DNA of 46,303 bases from an uncultured Lachnospiraceae bacterium (GTDB lineage: Bacteria; Bacillota; Clostridia; Lachnospirales; Lachnospiraceae): assembly GCA_910587955.1 (NCBI GenBank), contig CAJUNN010000021.1:1-46303 (forward strand), in the 5' to 3' direction. The translations under genes were made by a program, and so were the position numbers. This document shows positions 23,751 through 32,226 of this stretch, piece after piece. Within the stretch, counting starts at the first letter, position 1. Each line of letters starts with the position of its first letter. The notes under the pieces were generated by a model. It worked only from the letters and a program-made list of their open reading frames with translations. It had not been told where the DNA came from and ran no database searches.

Positions 23751-24477
23751 AGGCGGCCCTCCGTTTCAGATAGCGGAGGAACGCTTTGGCAAAATCCTGG
23801 TACTTGTACTTGGAAATCTGCAGCTTCTCTCCGCCCTCAAGGACGGCCTCCGTCCTGCTGTAGGCTGTCACGTAGGCGAGATTGACCAGATACCCTTTGT
23901 GAATCCGGCAGAAATCTTCTCTCAATTCCTGCTCCAGCTCTCCAAGCTTCCCATAGTAGGCAAGGGTCTCTCCTTTCAAATGCAGCACCACCTTGTGATT
24001 GCTGCTCTCTGCATAATAAACCTGGCAAATGGGGATTCTCCTGACTCCGTTCGAACACCGGACTGTTAGAGACCTGACTGCCGGCACGCCGGCTCCGCCC
24101 CCGGCAATCTGCCGGACTGCACGGAAAAAGACTTCCGAAAATTTTTCCTCTGACAGAGGTTTGAGCAGATAATGAAATGCACCTACATCAAAGGCATCGT
24201 ATACATAGCTCTCATATCCGGTCACAAAGACAATGAGAGGCTGCACTTCAAGGTTCCTGCCCCGTATCTTCCGGGCCAGGGACATACCGTCCGGTCCGGA
24301 TCCGAAAGAACGCATTTCAATATCCAGAAACAAAAGATCGGCGTCCCAATCCCCCGTGAGGTATTGGCCGGCGGAAGCAAACTTCCTCACCTCACAGGGA
24401 ACGGACTGCCTTCGGATGAGATCCGAAAGATAATTGCGGATATTCTCTTCGTCGTCGCAAACGGCAATTTTTATCAT
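23743..24477 (-). CDS. LytTR-family response regulator (AgrA-like)
   Basis: The 244-residue protein has a receiver (IKIAVCDDEENIR; phospho-acceptor in LLFLDIEM; a Lys in LLKPLSEE) and a C-terminal LytTR DNA-binding domain (YYAESSNHKVVLHLKG, FCRIHKGYLVNLAYV). It is the predicted transcription factor for the GHKL kinase encoded immediately downstream. Start ATG 24477 has GGGGA 9 bases upstream; an in-frame ATG at 24510 is less likely. No clear promoter hexamers were found just upstream, where a terminator for azlCD lies. Confidence 0.9.
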   Translation of the reverse strand: MIKIAVCDDEENIRNYLSDLIRRQSVPCEVRKFASAGQYLTGDWDADLLFLDIEMRSFGSGPDGMSLARKIRGRNLEVQPLIVFVTGYESYVYDAFDVGAFHYLLKPLSEEKFSEVFFRAVRQIAGGGAGVPAVRSLTVRCSNGVRRIPICQVYYAESSNHKVVLHLKGETLAYYGKLGELEQELREDFCRIHKGYLVNLAYVTAYSRTEAVLEGGEKLQISKYKYQDFAKAFLRYLKRRAAYE

Positions 24478-24523
24478 AGAAAAGTTTCCCCATATTTGAC
24501 TATCGGCCACGCCCTCTTCCGGG

Positions 24524-24551
24524 AAAAGCCGTCCTGCGCAACTGGACGGCT
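24524..24551 (-). terminator. Terminator after azlD
   Basis: On the minus strand AGCCGTCC and GGACGGCT form an 8-bp stem followed by TTTT. It separates azlCD from the LytTR operon, though the T-run is short. Confidence 0.6.
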
Positions 24552-24573
24552 GTGAGACGTAACTGGACGCGGC

Positions 24574-24882
24574 CTACACCAGAAAAAGCTCCAGCACAAA
24601 CACCATCAGGCAGGCGCTGACCGAAACCTGCAATAAGCTCTTCCCTCTAAAGGCCAGCAAGGCGCCTGTGAGCAGAGCGGCCCAGGCCGACCACACGCTT
24701 CCCGTCTCCGAGAGAATGGCCGGGAAGGTCATAACCGCCAGGGTCACATAAGGGACATAATAGAGAAAAGAGCGGATAAAGCGGTTGGTAATCTCCCGGC
24801 GTATGAGGACCAGAGGCAGCATGCGGATGGCATAGGTGACGGCAGCCATCACCAGAATATAAAGATATACATTACGCTCCAT
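24574..24882 (-). CDS. azlD: AzlD-type branched-chain amino acid export subunit
   Basis: A 102-residue membrane protein with four hydrophobic segments and the family signature YAIRMLPL near residue 17 plus the YVPYVTLAVMTFPAIL helix. AzlD works with AzlC to export branched-chain amino acids or analogues. It overlaps azlC by 11 bases; AGGAGG lies 9 bases before its ATG. Length is normal for the family. Confidence 0.9.
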   Translation of the reverse strand: MERNVYLYILVMAAVTYAIRMLPLVLIRREITNRFIRSFLYYVPYVTLAVMTFPAILSETGSVWSAWAALLTGALLAFRGKSLLQVSVSACLMVFVLELFLV

Positions 24883-25594
24883 GAGTTTCTTCCTCCTTTA
24901 CAGGAAACAGGGCAGCCGCACCCCCGGCAATGAGTACCGTCAAAAGAATGGTGCGGTTTCCTGCAGACAGCTTCGAAATCAGCGGCAGCCTGGTGAACGC
25001 AAAGCTGGCTGCCATGGAAATGAGAATCACTCCTGCCAGGATCCGGCTCTTTCTTGCCGGAGGCACAATCACTGCCAGGAACATGCCGTAAAGCCCTACG
25101 CTTAACGCCCGCACCACATTGACCGGCAGCAGATTTCCCATGAGAACCCCAAGATAGGTTCCGGATGCCCAGCCGGGGGAAGCTACGGCAAGAAGCCCCA
25201 TAGTATAGAAGGGATTCAGCCTTCCCGGGGCACTCATAGACACACCGAAGATCTCGTCCGTCACACCGGCACTCACGAAAAGACGGTGCAGAACTGAGGT
25301 CTTCGGCGAAAGTTTCTGGCTCAAAGCGCAGGACATGAGAAGGTAGCGGGCATTTACAATAAACTCCATCACTGCCAGCTCCAGATACCCGGCCCCGGCC
25401 GCCGCCAGGGTAAAGCCTGCGAACTGCCCTGCCGAGGCATTATTCGTCAGACTGGCCAGGGCCGCCTGAAAGGCGGTGAAACCTGCATTTTTCGCTGCAA
25501 TTCCCAAGGTAAAGGCCACTGCCAGATAGCCCAGGGAGATGGGGATTCCGTCCCGCAGTCCTTTTATAAACCAAGTTTTGTTCTCATTTGCCAT
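24872..25594 (-). CDS. azlC: AzlC-family amino acid export permease
   Basis: The 240-residue membrane protein has the AzlC pattern: GLRDGIPISLGYLAVAFTLGI near the N-terminus, SLTNNASAGQFAG, EFIVNARYLLMS, the DEIFGVS motif and seven to eight hydrophobic segments. With AzlD it forms the large subunit of a branched-chain amino acid exporter. GGAGAG precedes the ATG, and a good sigma-A promoter lies 27-54 bases upstream. No Lrp-type regulator is adjacent. Confidence 0.9.
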   Translation of the reverse strand: MANENKTWFIKGLRDGIPISLGYLAVAFTLGIAAKNAGFTAFQAALASLTNNASAGQFAGFTLAAAGAGYLELAVMEFIVNARYLLMSCALSQKLSPKTSVLHRLFVSAGVTDEIFGVSMSAPGRLNPFYTMGLLAVASPGWASGTYLGVLMGNLLPVNVVRALSVGLYGMFLAVIVPPARKSRILAGVILISMAASFAFTRLPLISKLSAGNRTILLTVLIAGGAAALFPVKEEETHGA

Positions 25595-25620
25595 GATAGA
25601 AATCTCTCCTTTTCAGCCTT

Positions 25621-25648
25621 ATTATACTATAATACTTCCTTCTATCAA
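25621..25648 (-). promoter_or_regulatory. azlCD promoter
   Basis: On the minus strand TTGATA (25648-25643) and a perfect TATAAT (25626-25621) are 16 bases apart, upstream of azlC. Confidence 0.7.
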
Positions 25649-25723
25649 GCAGATTTTTATGGCGCAGGACGGAATTTACTTTCAAATCGGACGCGCACGT
25701 CCCGGGAAACCCGCAAAAAATAA

Positions 25724-25752
25724 TTGCGTGCGCACGCATTTTATGGTATGAT
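25724..25752 (+). promoter_or_regulatory. Promoter of the marR-MATE operon
   Basis: TTGCGT (25724-25729) and TATGAT (25747-25752) are 17 bases apart, 23 bases before the MarR-type start. Confidence 0.65.
25725..25738 (+). promoter_or_regulatory. Palindromic operator, likely for the MarR-type regulator
   Basis: TGCGTGCGCACGCA is a perfect 14-base palindrome covering the -35 and part of the spacer. Beyond one mismatched base on each side the symmetry continues with AA and TT. Its place fits autorepression by the adjacent MarR protein. Confidence 0.6.
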
Positions 25753-25775
25753 AGCTTCGATTGGAGGCGGAATCT

Positions 25776-26228
25776 ATGAAAATATTAAAGTGGCTTTCGG
25801 TTGCGGATCGTTTTTACAAAATTTACCTAGACAAACAGCTCGGCCCCTTTGGGATCAACAGCAGCCAGCACATGTTCTTGACAAAAATATGTGCTTCTCC
25901 CGGTATTTCCCAGGATTCGCTGATAGATATGTTTTATGTGCATCCCAGCAATATTGTGCGGACGGTTGCCGCACTGGAAAAGCAGGGAATGATTACCCGG
26001 TCTCCCAACGATCAGGATAAGCGGACCTGGAAGCTGTATCCCACAGACCGGGCCCTCTCTGTCATCGAAGAAATACAGGCCGCCTGCGAAAGAACGGAGG
26101 CTCTTTTACTGAAAGATATGAGCGAAGCAGAAAAAAAACTTTTTGCGGATCTGCTGATGCAGTCCGGCAAAAATATTACGGCAGAACTTCACATCGAGAG
26201 AACGGAGGAGGAGTTTCATGAGCGATAA
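25776..26228 (+). CDS. MarR-family transcriptional regulator
   Basis: A 150-residue winged-helix protein: N-terminal dimer helix (ADRFYKIYLDKQL), GINSSQHMFLTKICASPGISQDSLIDM, recognition helix HPSNIVRTVAALEKQGMITRSPNDQDKR, and the wing. It probably represses itself and the overlapping MATE exporter gene and is released by a toxic ligand (family knowledge). ATG 25776 is preferred since GGAGG lies 8 bases upstream. It overlaps the transporter gene by 11 bases. Confidence 0.9.
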   Translation: MKILKWLSVADRFYKIYLDKQLGPFGINSSQHMFLTKICASPGISQDSLIDMFYVHPSNIVRTVAALEKQGMITRSPNDQDKRTWKLYPTDRALSVIEEIQAACERTEALLLKDMSEAEKKLFADLLMQSGKNITAELHIERTEEEFHER

Positions 26229-27573
26229 TCCTCTGGGGTATGAAAAAATCTCAAAACTGTTGAAAAGCTTTGCCGTTCCAAGTATTACGGCAACCCTGGT
26301 AGGTTCTCTCTACAACATTGTAGACCAGATTTTTATCGGCCAAGGCGTGGGGTATCTGGGAAATGCCGCAACCAATGTTGCCTACCCATTTTCGACCATC
26401 TGCCTTGCAATTTCTTTGCTGGTAGGCATCGGCAGCGCTTCCCGTTTTTCGCTTTACCTTGGAAATAAGAAACCGGAGTCGGCAGCCAGAGCTGCGGGAA
26501 ACGGCATAAGCCTGATGATAGTTTTGGGACTTGTCTATCTGATTCTCGGTGAAAGCCTGCTGTCTCAGCTTTTGATATTGTTCGGAGCAACAAAAGAGGT
26601 GTTTCCCTTCGCACAGCAGTATGCCGGTGTAACCCTCCTGGGAATGCCGTTTCTTATTATTACGAATGGCATGAGCAATCTGATCCGGGCAGACGGAAAT
26701 CCCAGGTATTCTATGGCCTGCATGGTCCTAGGCGCCGCTGCCAACACCATTCTGGACCCGCTTTTTATTTTTGTCTTCCATTGGGGCATCTTCGGCGCGG
26801 CTTTGGCAACCATCCTGGGACAGATATTGTCCTTTCTTTTTGCAGTGCGTTACTTATGGCGCTTTCAAACCATTCGTTTTGAAAAAAGCTGTTTTCGTCT
26901 GAGCATCAAAGAGAGCCTGAAAACCTGCAGCATGGGAATCAGCAGCAGCGTCAATCAAATTGCAATTACCCTCGTACAGATTATATTGTACAATTCCCTG
27001 ACCTATTACGGCGCACAGACCGTCTATGGTTCGGATATCCCTCTGGCCGCCTGTGGAATTGTAATGAAAACGAACGCCATTATTCTCGCGATCGTGGTTG
27101 GAATCTCCCAGGGAGTCCAGCCAATCATAGGCTTTAACTACGGCGCCGGACAGTATCCCCGTGTGCGGGAAGCCTACCTGCTTGCGATAAAGTGGAATCT
27201 GACGGTCTCTGCCGCCGGTTTTTTCCTGCTGCAATGCTTTCCCCGATCCATCATTTCCCTTTTTGGAGACGGAAATGAGCTGTATCTGGAATTTGCGGTT
27301 CTGTTCATGCGCATCTATCTCTTTATGGTGCTGGTAAACGGCGTGCAGCTGCTTTCCTCCAGCTTTTTTACCGCTATCGGAAAAGCCATGAAGGGAGCAT
27401 TACTGGCCTTGACACGGCAGGTTTTCTTCCTGATTCCCCTTCTTTTGGTGCTCCCGCTCCGGTTTGGGATTATGGGTGTACTGTTTGCGGGACCCATTGC
27501 CGATTTTTCAGCGTTCCTGCTGTCTGTAATTTTGGTGAGCATTGAATTAAGGAAACAGAAAAGCGGCTGTTAA
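26218..27573 (+). CDS. MATE-family multidrug efflux transporter
   Basis: The 451-residue protein has about twelve membrane segments in two related halves, with MATE motifs such as LVGSLYNIVDQIFIGQG near the N-terminus, NGMSNLIRADGNPRYSM and GVQPIIGFNYGAG in the second half. It is expected to export cationic drugs or metabolites using a sodium or proton gradient. It is co-transcribed with the MarR regulator (11-base overlap; GGAGGAGG upstream). Its TAA stop overlaps the stop of the oppositely oriented second MATE gene. Confidence 0.9.
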   Translation: MSDNPLGYEKISKLLKSFAVPSITATLVGSLYNIVDQIFIGQGVGYLGNAATNVAYPFSTICLAISLLVGIGSASRFSLYLGNKKPESAARAAGNGISLMIVLGLVYLILGESLLSQLLILFGATKEVFPFAQQYAGVTLLGMPFLIITNGMSNLIRADGNPRYSMACMVLGAAANTILDPLFIFVFHWGIFGAALATILGQILSFLFAVRYLWRFQTIRFEKSCFRLSIKESLKTCSMGISSSVNQIAITLVQIILYNSLTYYGAQTVYGSDIPLAACGIVMKTNAIILAIVVGISQGVQPIIGFNYGAGQYPRVREAYLLAIKWNLTVSAAGFFLLQCFPRSIISLFGDGNELYLEFAVLFMRIYLFMVLVNGVQLLSSSFFTAIGKAMKGALLALTRQVFFLIPLLLVLPLRFGIMGVLFAGPIADFSAFLLSVILVSIELRKQKSGC

Positions 27574-28907
27574 TTGCTGTCTGCTTTTATATCTTTCCGG
27601 TACATAAATATGCAGATGACTGTTAAAACCGTTTCCACCACAGGCTGAGCCGCAATTACGCCATTCAGCTCCCAAAAATAATTCAATAGGATTACGCCCG
27701 GAATAAACATTACTGCATTTCTCAGTACTGTAATCGTCAGCGATTTTATTGCTTTTCCCAACGCCTGAAAGTAACTGGTTATCATATTAATAACACCAAG
27801 CAAGGGCGCCGACAGGCAGAGGATTTTCAGAAAATATCCCGTCTGTTTCATCAAAGCGCCGTCTTGCAGGAATAAAGAGGCAAGGAGCTCTCCGAAAATC
27901 GAAAAAACCACCGTAAACACTCCCCCCATAAGCACTCCGTAGAACATCGTGTACTTTACGGTATCAGCCATCCGCTTTTTCTTATTTCCGCCATAGTAAT
28001 AGCCCACGAAAGGAGCAACACCCTGGGATAATCCCACCGACATTAAAATCGGGATCATATTGAGCTTATATGCAATTCCATAGGAAGCCACTCTGTCAGA
28101 CCCATAAATACTGATATAGTTATTAAGTACAATATTGGAGACACTCATGAGTACGGTAATGAGGGCTCCCGGAATCCCGATACTTACGACCTTGCGGATC
28201 ATTGCCGGATTTGCCGAGATATTTTTTGGCGCCAATGACACGGTTTGATTTCCTCTGCGTTCTTCCCGAATCATACAGACAATGTAATACACCGCCGCAC
28301 ATGCAAATCCCAAAGACGTCGCCAAGGCAGCTCCTGTCGTTCCCCAGCCCAGGATTGCTATAAAAACATAATCCAACACCATATTAATTACATTTCCAAG
28401 CACCAGCCCAATCGTCCCCTCTTTGATGAGGCCGGCCGAACGGAACAAATGAACAAATCCGTTGGCCAGCATAATAAAAGGCGCACCTATAAAAATCCAT
28501 TTCAGATACTCGCAGGTATAAACAATGTTATCTGCATCTGCACCGGATACCAGCGCCAACGGCTGCAAAAACGCCAGACCCAAAAGAAGCGTAATCACAC
28601 CTGAAATCGCCATTGCATATACACAAAAATTCATGACTGCGCCGGCCTCCGTCTTCTTCTCCTGTCCCAGCAGCCTGGCAATTACGCTGCTGCCTCCCAT
28701 TCCAAAAATGCAGGCAACGGACATAATAATCAGCAGGATGGGCGCACACAGTGTTACTGCCGCTATGGCTGCCGGTTCTTTTGTCAAAGAAACAAAAAAG
28801 GTATCGGCAATATTGTAAATAAGCGTTGTAAGCTGCCCCAGCATAGCAGGCAGTCCGGCTCTCATTATTACTTTGGAAATACTCTTTTCTTCATAAACGG
28901 ACGTCAT
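27570..28907 (-). CDS. Second MATE-family efflux transporter
   Basis: A 445-residue MATE protein only distantly similar to its neighbour: LPAMLGQLTTLIYNIADTFFVS, GMGGSSVIARLLGQ, NGFVHLFRSAGLIKEG and GVAPFVGYYYGG. About twelve membrane segments. ATG 28907 is chosen because AAGGA lies 10 bases upstream; ATG 28928 is an alternative. A Crp/Fnr-like regulator is divergent 92 bases away and may control it. The 3' end overlaps the other MATE gene by 4 bases (TTAA). Confidence 0.9.
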   Translation of the reverse strand: MTSVYEEKSISKVIMRAGLPAMLGQLTTLIYNIADTFFVSLTKEPAAIAAVTLCAPILLIIMSVACIFGMGGSSVIARLLGQEKKTEAGAVMNFCVYAMAISGVITLLLGLAFLQPLALVSGADADNIVYTCEYLKWIFIGAPFIMLANGFVHLFRSAGLIKEGTIGLVLGNVINMVLDYVFIAILGWGTTGAALATSLGFACAAVYYIVCMIREERRGNQTVSLAPKNISANPAMIRKVVSIGIPGALITVLMSVSNIVLNNYISIYGSDRVASYGIAYKLNMIPILMSVGLSQGVAPFVGYYYGGNKKKRMADTVKYTMFYGVLMGGVFTVVFSIFGELLASLFLQDGALMKQTGYFLKILCLSAPLLGVINMITSYFQALGKAIKSLTITVLRNAVMFIPGVILLNYFWELNGVIAAQPVVETVLTVICIFMYRKDIKADSN

Positions 28908-28999
28908 AGTTTCTTTTCCTTCCTCCATTGAATTTTCTTTTATTATAATGTAAAATAAATTCCAAAAACGAGACATATATCCGGTTGGCTGGAGGTTTC

Positions 29000-29620
29000 A
29001 TGGAAAGAATCTACGATAAAAAGAGAATTGCAGCCTGCATTGCAAAGAGTAAATATCATAAGGTGCTTGACACATTGGACGCAGATTTCTTTCTGCTCAG
29101 ATATGAAAAAGGGGAATTTGTAAGTTCGCCTTTTCAGACAGAAACCCTATTCCAGATAGTAGAACAGGGTTCTATCAATATTTACTTTATTCGCGATGAC
29201 GGCACACGCTATTCGTTGTCAAGCGGAACAACCGATTATTTTCTGGGCGACATGGATATTTTCTATCCCAAAAGCAGCAGCATTTTTGCCGAAGCCGCCG
29301 AAAGCCTTACCTGCATTTCATTTTCTATTGACAAGCACAGAGACCTGCTGCTTTCTAATAACAAGTTTCTGGAACTTATCTGCAGCAGCCTTGCAGCTAA
29401 AATCGGAACAATGACTACCATAGATGCCGCCCCCGCTTCTCTTTCAGAACGGGTACTGTCCTATATGAAATACAAATGTACCGATGAGACCTTAAAAGGA
29501 ATCCAGCAGGCTGCCTTTCATCTTCATTGCAGCGCAAGACAGCTTCAAAGGATTTTGAACCAAAGCGAAGCAGCCGGACTCGTCAGAAAAGTGGGGAAAG
29601 GAACCTATAAGCTGACGTAA
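29000..29620 (+). CDS. Crp/Fnr-type transcriptional regulator
   Basis: The 206-residue protein has an N-terminal cupin-like cyclic-nucleotide-binding fold (VEQGSINIYFIRDDG...YSLSSGTTDYFLGDMDIF) and a short C-terminal helix-turn-helix (AAFHLHCSARQLQRILNQSEAAGLVRK). The canonical cAMP-contacting GE..RS motif is not visible and there is no Fnr-type Cys cluster, so the ligand is unknown. It is divergent from a MATE gene and likely regulates it. GGAGG lies 4-5 bases before the ATG. Confidence 0.83.
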   Translation: MERIYDKKRIAACIAKSKYHKVLDTLDADFFLLRYEKGEFVSSPFQTETLFQIVEQGSINIYFIRDDGTRYSLSSGTTDYFLGDMDIFYPKSSSIFAEAAESLTCISFSIDKHRDLLLSNNKFLELICSSLAAKIGTMTTIDAAPASLSERVLSYMKYKCTDETLKGIQQAAFHLHCSARQLQRILNQSEAAGLVRKVGKGTYKLT

Positions 29621-29675
29621 ATGGATGATACATGGAACCAGGAAAGCATTTCAAACATAAGGATGGTACAATCGT

Positions 29676-30308
29676 ATGATTTACAGAGAAGACATGCTGG
29701 AATTAACAAGAAGAATGACGCCGAAACGAACATCCATTACACGGATCGCCGGCTGCTATGCAGACCGGGACGGAGATTTTGACGGAAGCTTCAACACCAA
29801 TTTTTTAAAACTTTCCGAAGCTGAGAAAACAAGAAATCTAAAACTGGCAAAGGCGGTTCCCTTTTCCGATACAAATAAAAACCTGAAAAAATACGAGTTT
29901 AGACCCGAACAGCTAAAGCCCGGAAGCATGTGGCAGCTTCTCATGGCTATGAGAGACTGCGGCCTCAAAAACGATGCACTTATGGACACTTTTTATGACA
30001 TTGTGCTGGAACACTACCAAAGTAATTCCGAATATGCCATTCTGGTATTTCATGACCGGTACGATATTCCCGCGAAAGCTTCCGATAAAGAGAGACTGGG
30101 GGAGTCCGCAGAAGTATTTGAATATTTGATTTGCGTGATCTGCCCCCTCGCAGGCAGATATGAGCCGGCAGAACCGGAATGCGGATTTTTATTTCCGGCG
30201 TTTACGGATCGCTGCGGCGATTTGAATCATGTAAATGTTTTTCAAAAGAATCCGGATTACCCCCATAGGGAGCTGACCGATAAAATTCTTGGAGTTTCCT
30301 TGGTTTAA
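29676..30308 (+). CDS. Short DUF4317-family protein
   Basis: The 210-residue protein begins like DUF4317: LELTRRMTPKRTSITRIAGCYADRDGD, then FLKLSEAEKTRNLKLAKA and YEFRPEQL. Family members I recall are about 350-400 residues; this one ends after a Cys-rich piece (ICVICPLAGRY, PECGFLFPAFTDRCGDLNHVNVF), so it is a shorter version or has lost its C-terminal part. The downstream 90 bases hold no further coding frame. Function is unknown. It starts 55 bases after the Crp-like gene on the same strand and may be co-transcribed. Confidence 0.75.
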   Translation: MIYREDMLELTRRMTPKRTSITRIAGCYADRDGDFDGSFNTNFLKLSEAEKTRNLKLAKAVPFSDTNKNLKKYEFRPEQLKPGSMWQLLMAMRDCGLKNDALMDTFYDIVLEHYQSNSEYAILVFHDRYDIPAKASDKERLGESAEVFEYLICVICPLAGRYEPAEPECGFLFPAFTDRCGDLNHVNVFQKNPDYPHRELTDKILGVSLV

Positions 30309-30323
30309 GGCTTCCGGTTTCAG

Positions 30324-30352
30324 TTGATTTTACCCTGCAAATCGCATACACT
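30324..30352 (+). promoter_or_regulatory. Promoter of the alarmone synthetase gene
   Basis: TTGATT (30324-30329) and TACACT (30347-30352) are 17 bases apart, 50 bases before the gene start. Confidence 0.5.
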
Positions 30353-30402
30353 ATAGATGCAGTTTCATTCAAATACCTTTTAGGGAAACACGGAGTTACC
30401 TC

Positions 30403-31101
30403 ATGAAAAACGAACCGAAAAAAACTTTTTTAGATCCCATCACCCTCCCGGTGATACAGAAGCATTTCCTCAGCCAGGCTTATTCTTTCCAGGAACTGAT
30501 GATGATGTACAGCTGCGCCATCCGGGAAGTCCGTACCAAGCTGGAGGTTCTGAACGATGAGCTGAGTATGCGGCACCGCAGCAACCCCATTGAATTTATT
30601 ACCTCCCGCATCAAGCAGCCTTTGAGTATTGTGGACAAGCTAACGCGCTATGGGGTGCCTGTCACGGTGGAATCCATTGAAAGATACTTAAACGATGTGG
30701 CCGGCATCCGGGTCATCTGTCCTTTTATGGACGATATTTATGCTGTCCGGGAAATGCTGCTTAAGCAGGACGACATTACCCTTATCCGGGAAAAAGATTA
30801 TATCTGCAATCCCAAACCCAACGGATACCGGAGCCTCCACTTGATCGTGGAGATTCCCGTCTTTTTCTCCGATCAAAAAAAGCCCATGCGGGTGGAAGTA
30901 CAAATCCGTACCATCGCCATGGACTTCTGGGCCAGCGTGGATCACCAGTTAAAATACAAACAGGATCTGGAAAATCCGGAGGAGATCTCCGCAGAGCTAA
31001 AAGAATGCGCCGACATCATCGCCCAGACGGACCTTCGGATGCTGTCTATTAAAAAGAAGATTTATTCCGATGAAAATGAAACGTCGCCGTCCGCTCCGTG
31101 A
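30403..31101 (+). CDS. relQ: Small alarmone synthetase (GTP pyrophosphokinase, RelQ/YjbM type)
   Basis: A 232-residue protein with only the RelA/SpoT synthetase domain: YLNDVAGIRVICPFMDDIY, KEKDY-type basic stretch (REKDYICNPKPNGYRSLHLIV), and VEVQIRTIAMDFWASVDHQLKYK with the synthetase Glu in EVQIRT. No HD hydrolase, TGS or ACT domain is present, and the length fits RelQ-like enzymes that make (p)ppGpp from GTP/GDP and ATP. The gene stands alone with its own promoter and a bidirectional terminator. RelQ is favoured over RelP, but the two cannot be separated with certainty by eye. Confidence 0.88.
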   Translation: MKNEPKKTFLDPITLPVIQKHFLSQAYSFQELMMMYSCAIREVRTKLEVLNDELSMRHRSNPIEFITSRIKQPLSIVDKLTRYGVPVTVESIERYLNDVAGIRVICPFMDDIYAVREMLLKQDDITLIREKDYICNPKPNGYRSLHLIVEIPVFFSDQKKPMRVEVQIRTIAMDFWASVDHQLKYKQDLENPEEISAELKECADIIAQTDLRMLSIKKKIYSDENETSPSAP

Positions 31102-31113
31102 TGGCAATCAAAA

Positions 31114-31149
31114 GGCTGCCGTAAAATCGGCAGCCGATTCTTTCTGCTT
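31114..31149. terminator. Bidirectional terminator between relQ and mnmA
   Basis: GGCTGCCG and CGGCAGCC form an 8-bp stem with a 6-base loop; the plus strand continues into a T-rich tract and the minus strand into TTTT. It serves the two convergent genes. Confidence 0.8.
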
Positions 31150-32226
31150 TTACCTCACAATAGTCCCTCCGCCCAGCACAAGCTCCCCGTCGTAAAAGAC
31201 TACTGCCTGTCCCGGTGTCACGGCGCGCACCGGCTCATGGAATATCACGCTGACCTGATCCGCGCCGGTACGCCGGACGGTGCACGGCGCCCCCCGGTGG
31301 TTGTAGCGGATCCGGGCTTCGGCCTCCCGCTCTCCCTCAAGATCCGGAACAGCCATAAAATTAAGCCTTTCTGCCAGAAGCCGGTCTGTCCACACATCCT
31401 CCTGCTCTCCAATCACGACCTCGTTGCTCTCCGGCCGTATCTCTGTAACTGCCACCCGCCGGCCCATCGCCAAGCCAAGGCCGCGGCGCTGTCCCACCGT
31501 ATAGTGGATAATGCCCTTATGGCGGCCCAGAACGGTCCCGTCCGCCCGGACAAAATTACCCTCCGGGGAAGGTTTCCCGGCCGTCCGCTCAATAAATCCC
31601 GCGTAATCCTTATCCGGCACAAAGCAGATCTCCTGACTGTCCGGCTTGTCCGCCGTCCGAAGGCCCATCCGGACCGCCATCTTCCGGATTTCTTCTTTCG
31701 TATAAGCCCCCACGGGCATCCAGGTCCGCGCAAGCTGATCCTGGGTCAGATTGTAAAGGGCATACGTCTGATCCTTGGAGGCCGCCGCAGAACGGCAGAC
31801 GACGTATCTGCCGTTTTCCAGGCGCTTCACCCTGGCATAGTGGCCGGTGGCAATTCCCTGGGCGCCAATTTCCAGGCTCCGCCGCAAAAGCGCCTCCCAT
31901 TTTACATAACGGTTGCAGGCGATGCAGGGATTGGGCGTCCTGCCTGCCAGATACTCCGCCGTAAAATAGTCAATGACCGACTTTCGGAATTCTTCTTTGA
32001 AGTTCATCACATAATAGGGAATCTCCAGCTGTTCCGCCACCCGGCGTGCATCTTCCACCGCCTGGAAGCCGCAGCAGCCCCCGTTTTCTTCCTGGACAGT
32101 CTCCGTTTCCTCCTGCCAGATCTGCATGGTGACGCCAATCACCTCATATCCCTGCTCTTTCAAGAGCCAGGCCGCTACAGAGGAATCTACCCCGCCGGAC
32201 ATTCCCACTACAATTTTTTTTCTCAC
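31150..32226 (-). CDS. mnmA: tRNA-specific 2-thiouridylase
   Basis: The 358-residue protein has the PP-loop GMSGGVDSSVAAWLL, the first catalytic Cys in TPNPCIACNRYVKW, the second in QEICFVPDKDY, GHYARVK, and YTVGQRRGLGL. It installs the sulfur of 2-thiouridine at the wobble base of tRNA Glu/Gln/Lys, taking persulfide sulfur from a cysteine desulfurase, here probably NifS encoded in the same operon. Translation starts at GTG 32226 in a 4-base GTGA overlap with the preceding gene; the ribosome site is weak, so it likely depends on coupling. Confidence 0.95.
   Translation of the reverse strand: MRKKIVVGMSGGVDSSVAAWLLKEQGYEVIGVTMQIWQEETETVQEENGGCCGFQAVEDARRVAEQLEIPYYVMNFKEEFRKSVIDYFTAEYLAGRTPNPCIACNRYVKWEALLRRSLEIGAQGIATGHYARVKRLENGRYVVCRSAAASKDQTYALYNLTQDQLARTWMPVGAYTKEEIRKMAVRMGLRTADKPDSQEICFVPDKDYAGFIERTAGKPSPEGNFVRADGTVLGRHKGIIHYTVGQRRGLGLAMGRRVAVTEIRPESNEVVIGEQEDVWTDRLLAERLNFMAVPDLEGEREAEARIRYNHRGAPCTVRRTGADQVSVIFHEPVRAVTPGQAVVFYDGELVLGGGTIVR

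Noticed and set aside
24543..24571. Short direct repeat AACTGGACG twice near the azlD end
   Set aside because: Nine bases twice, one copy being part of the terminator stem. Too short to support an attachment site or operator.
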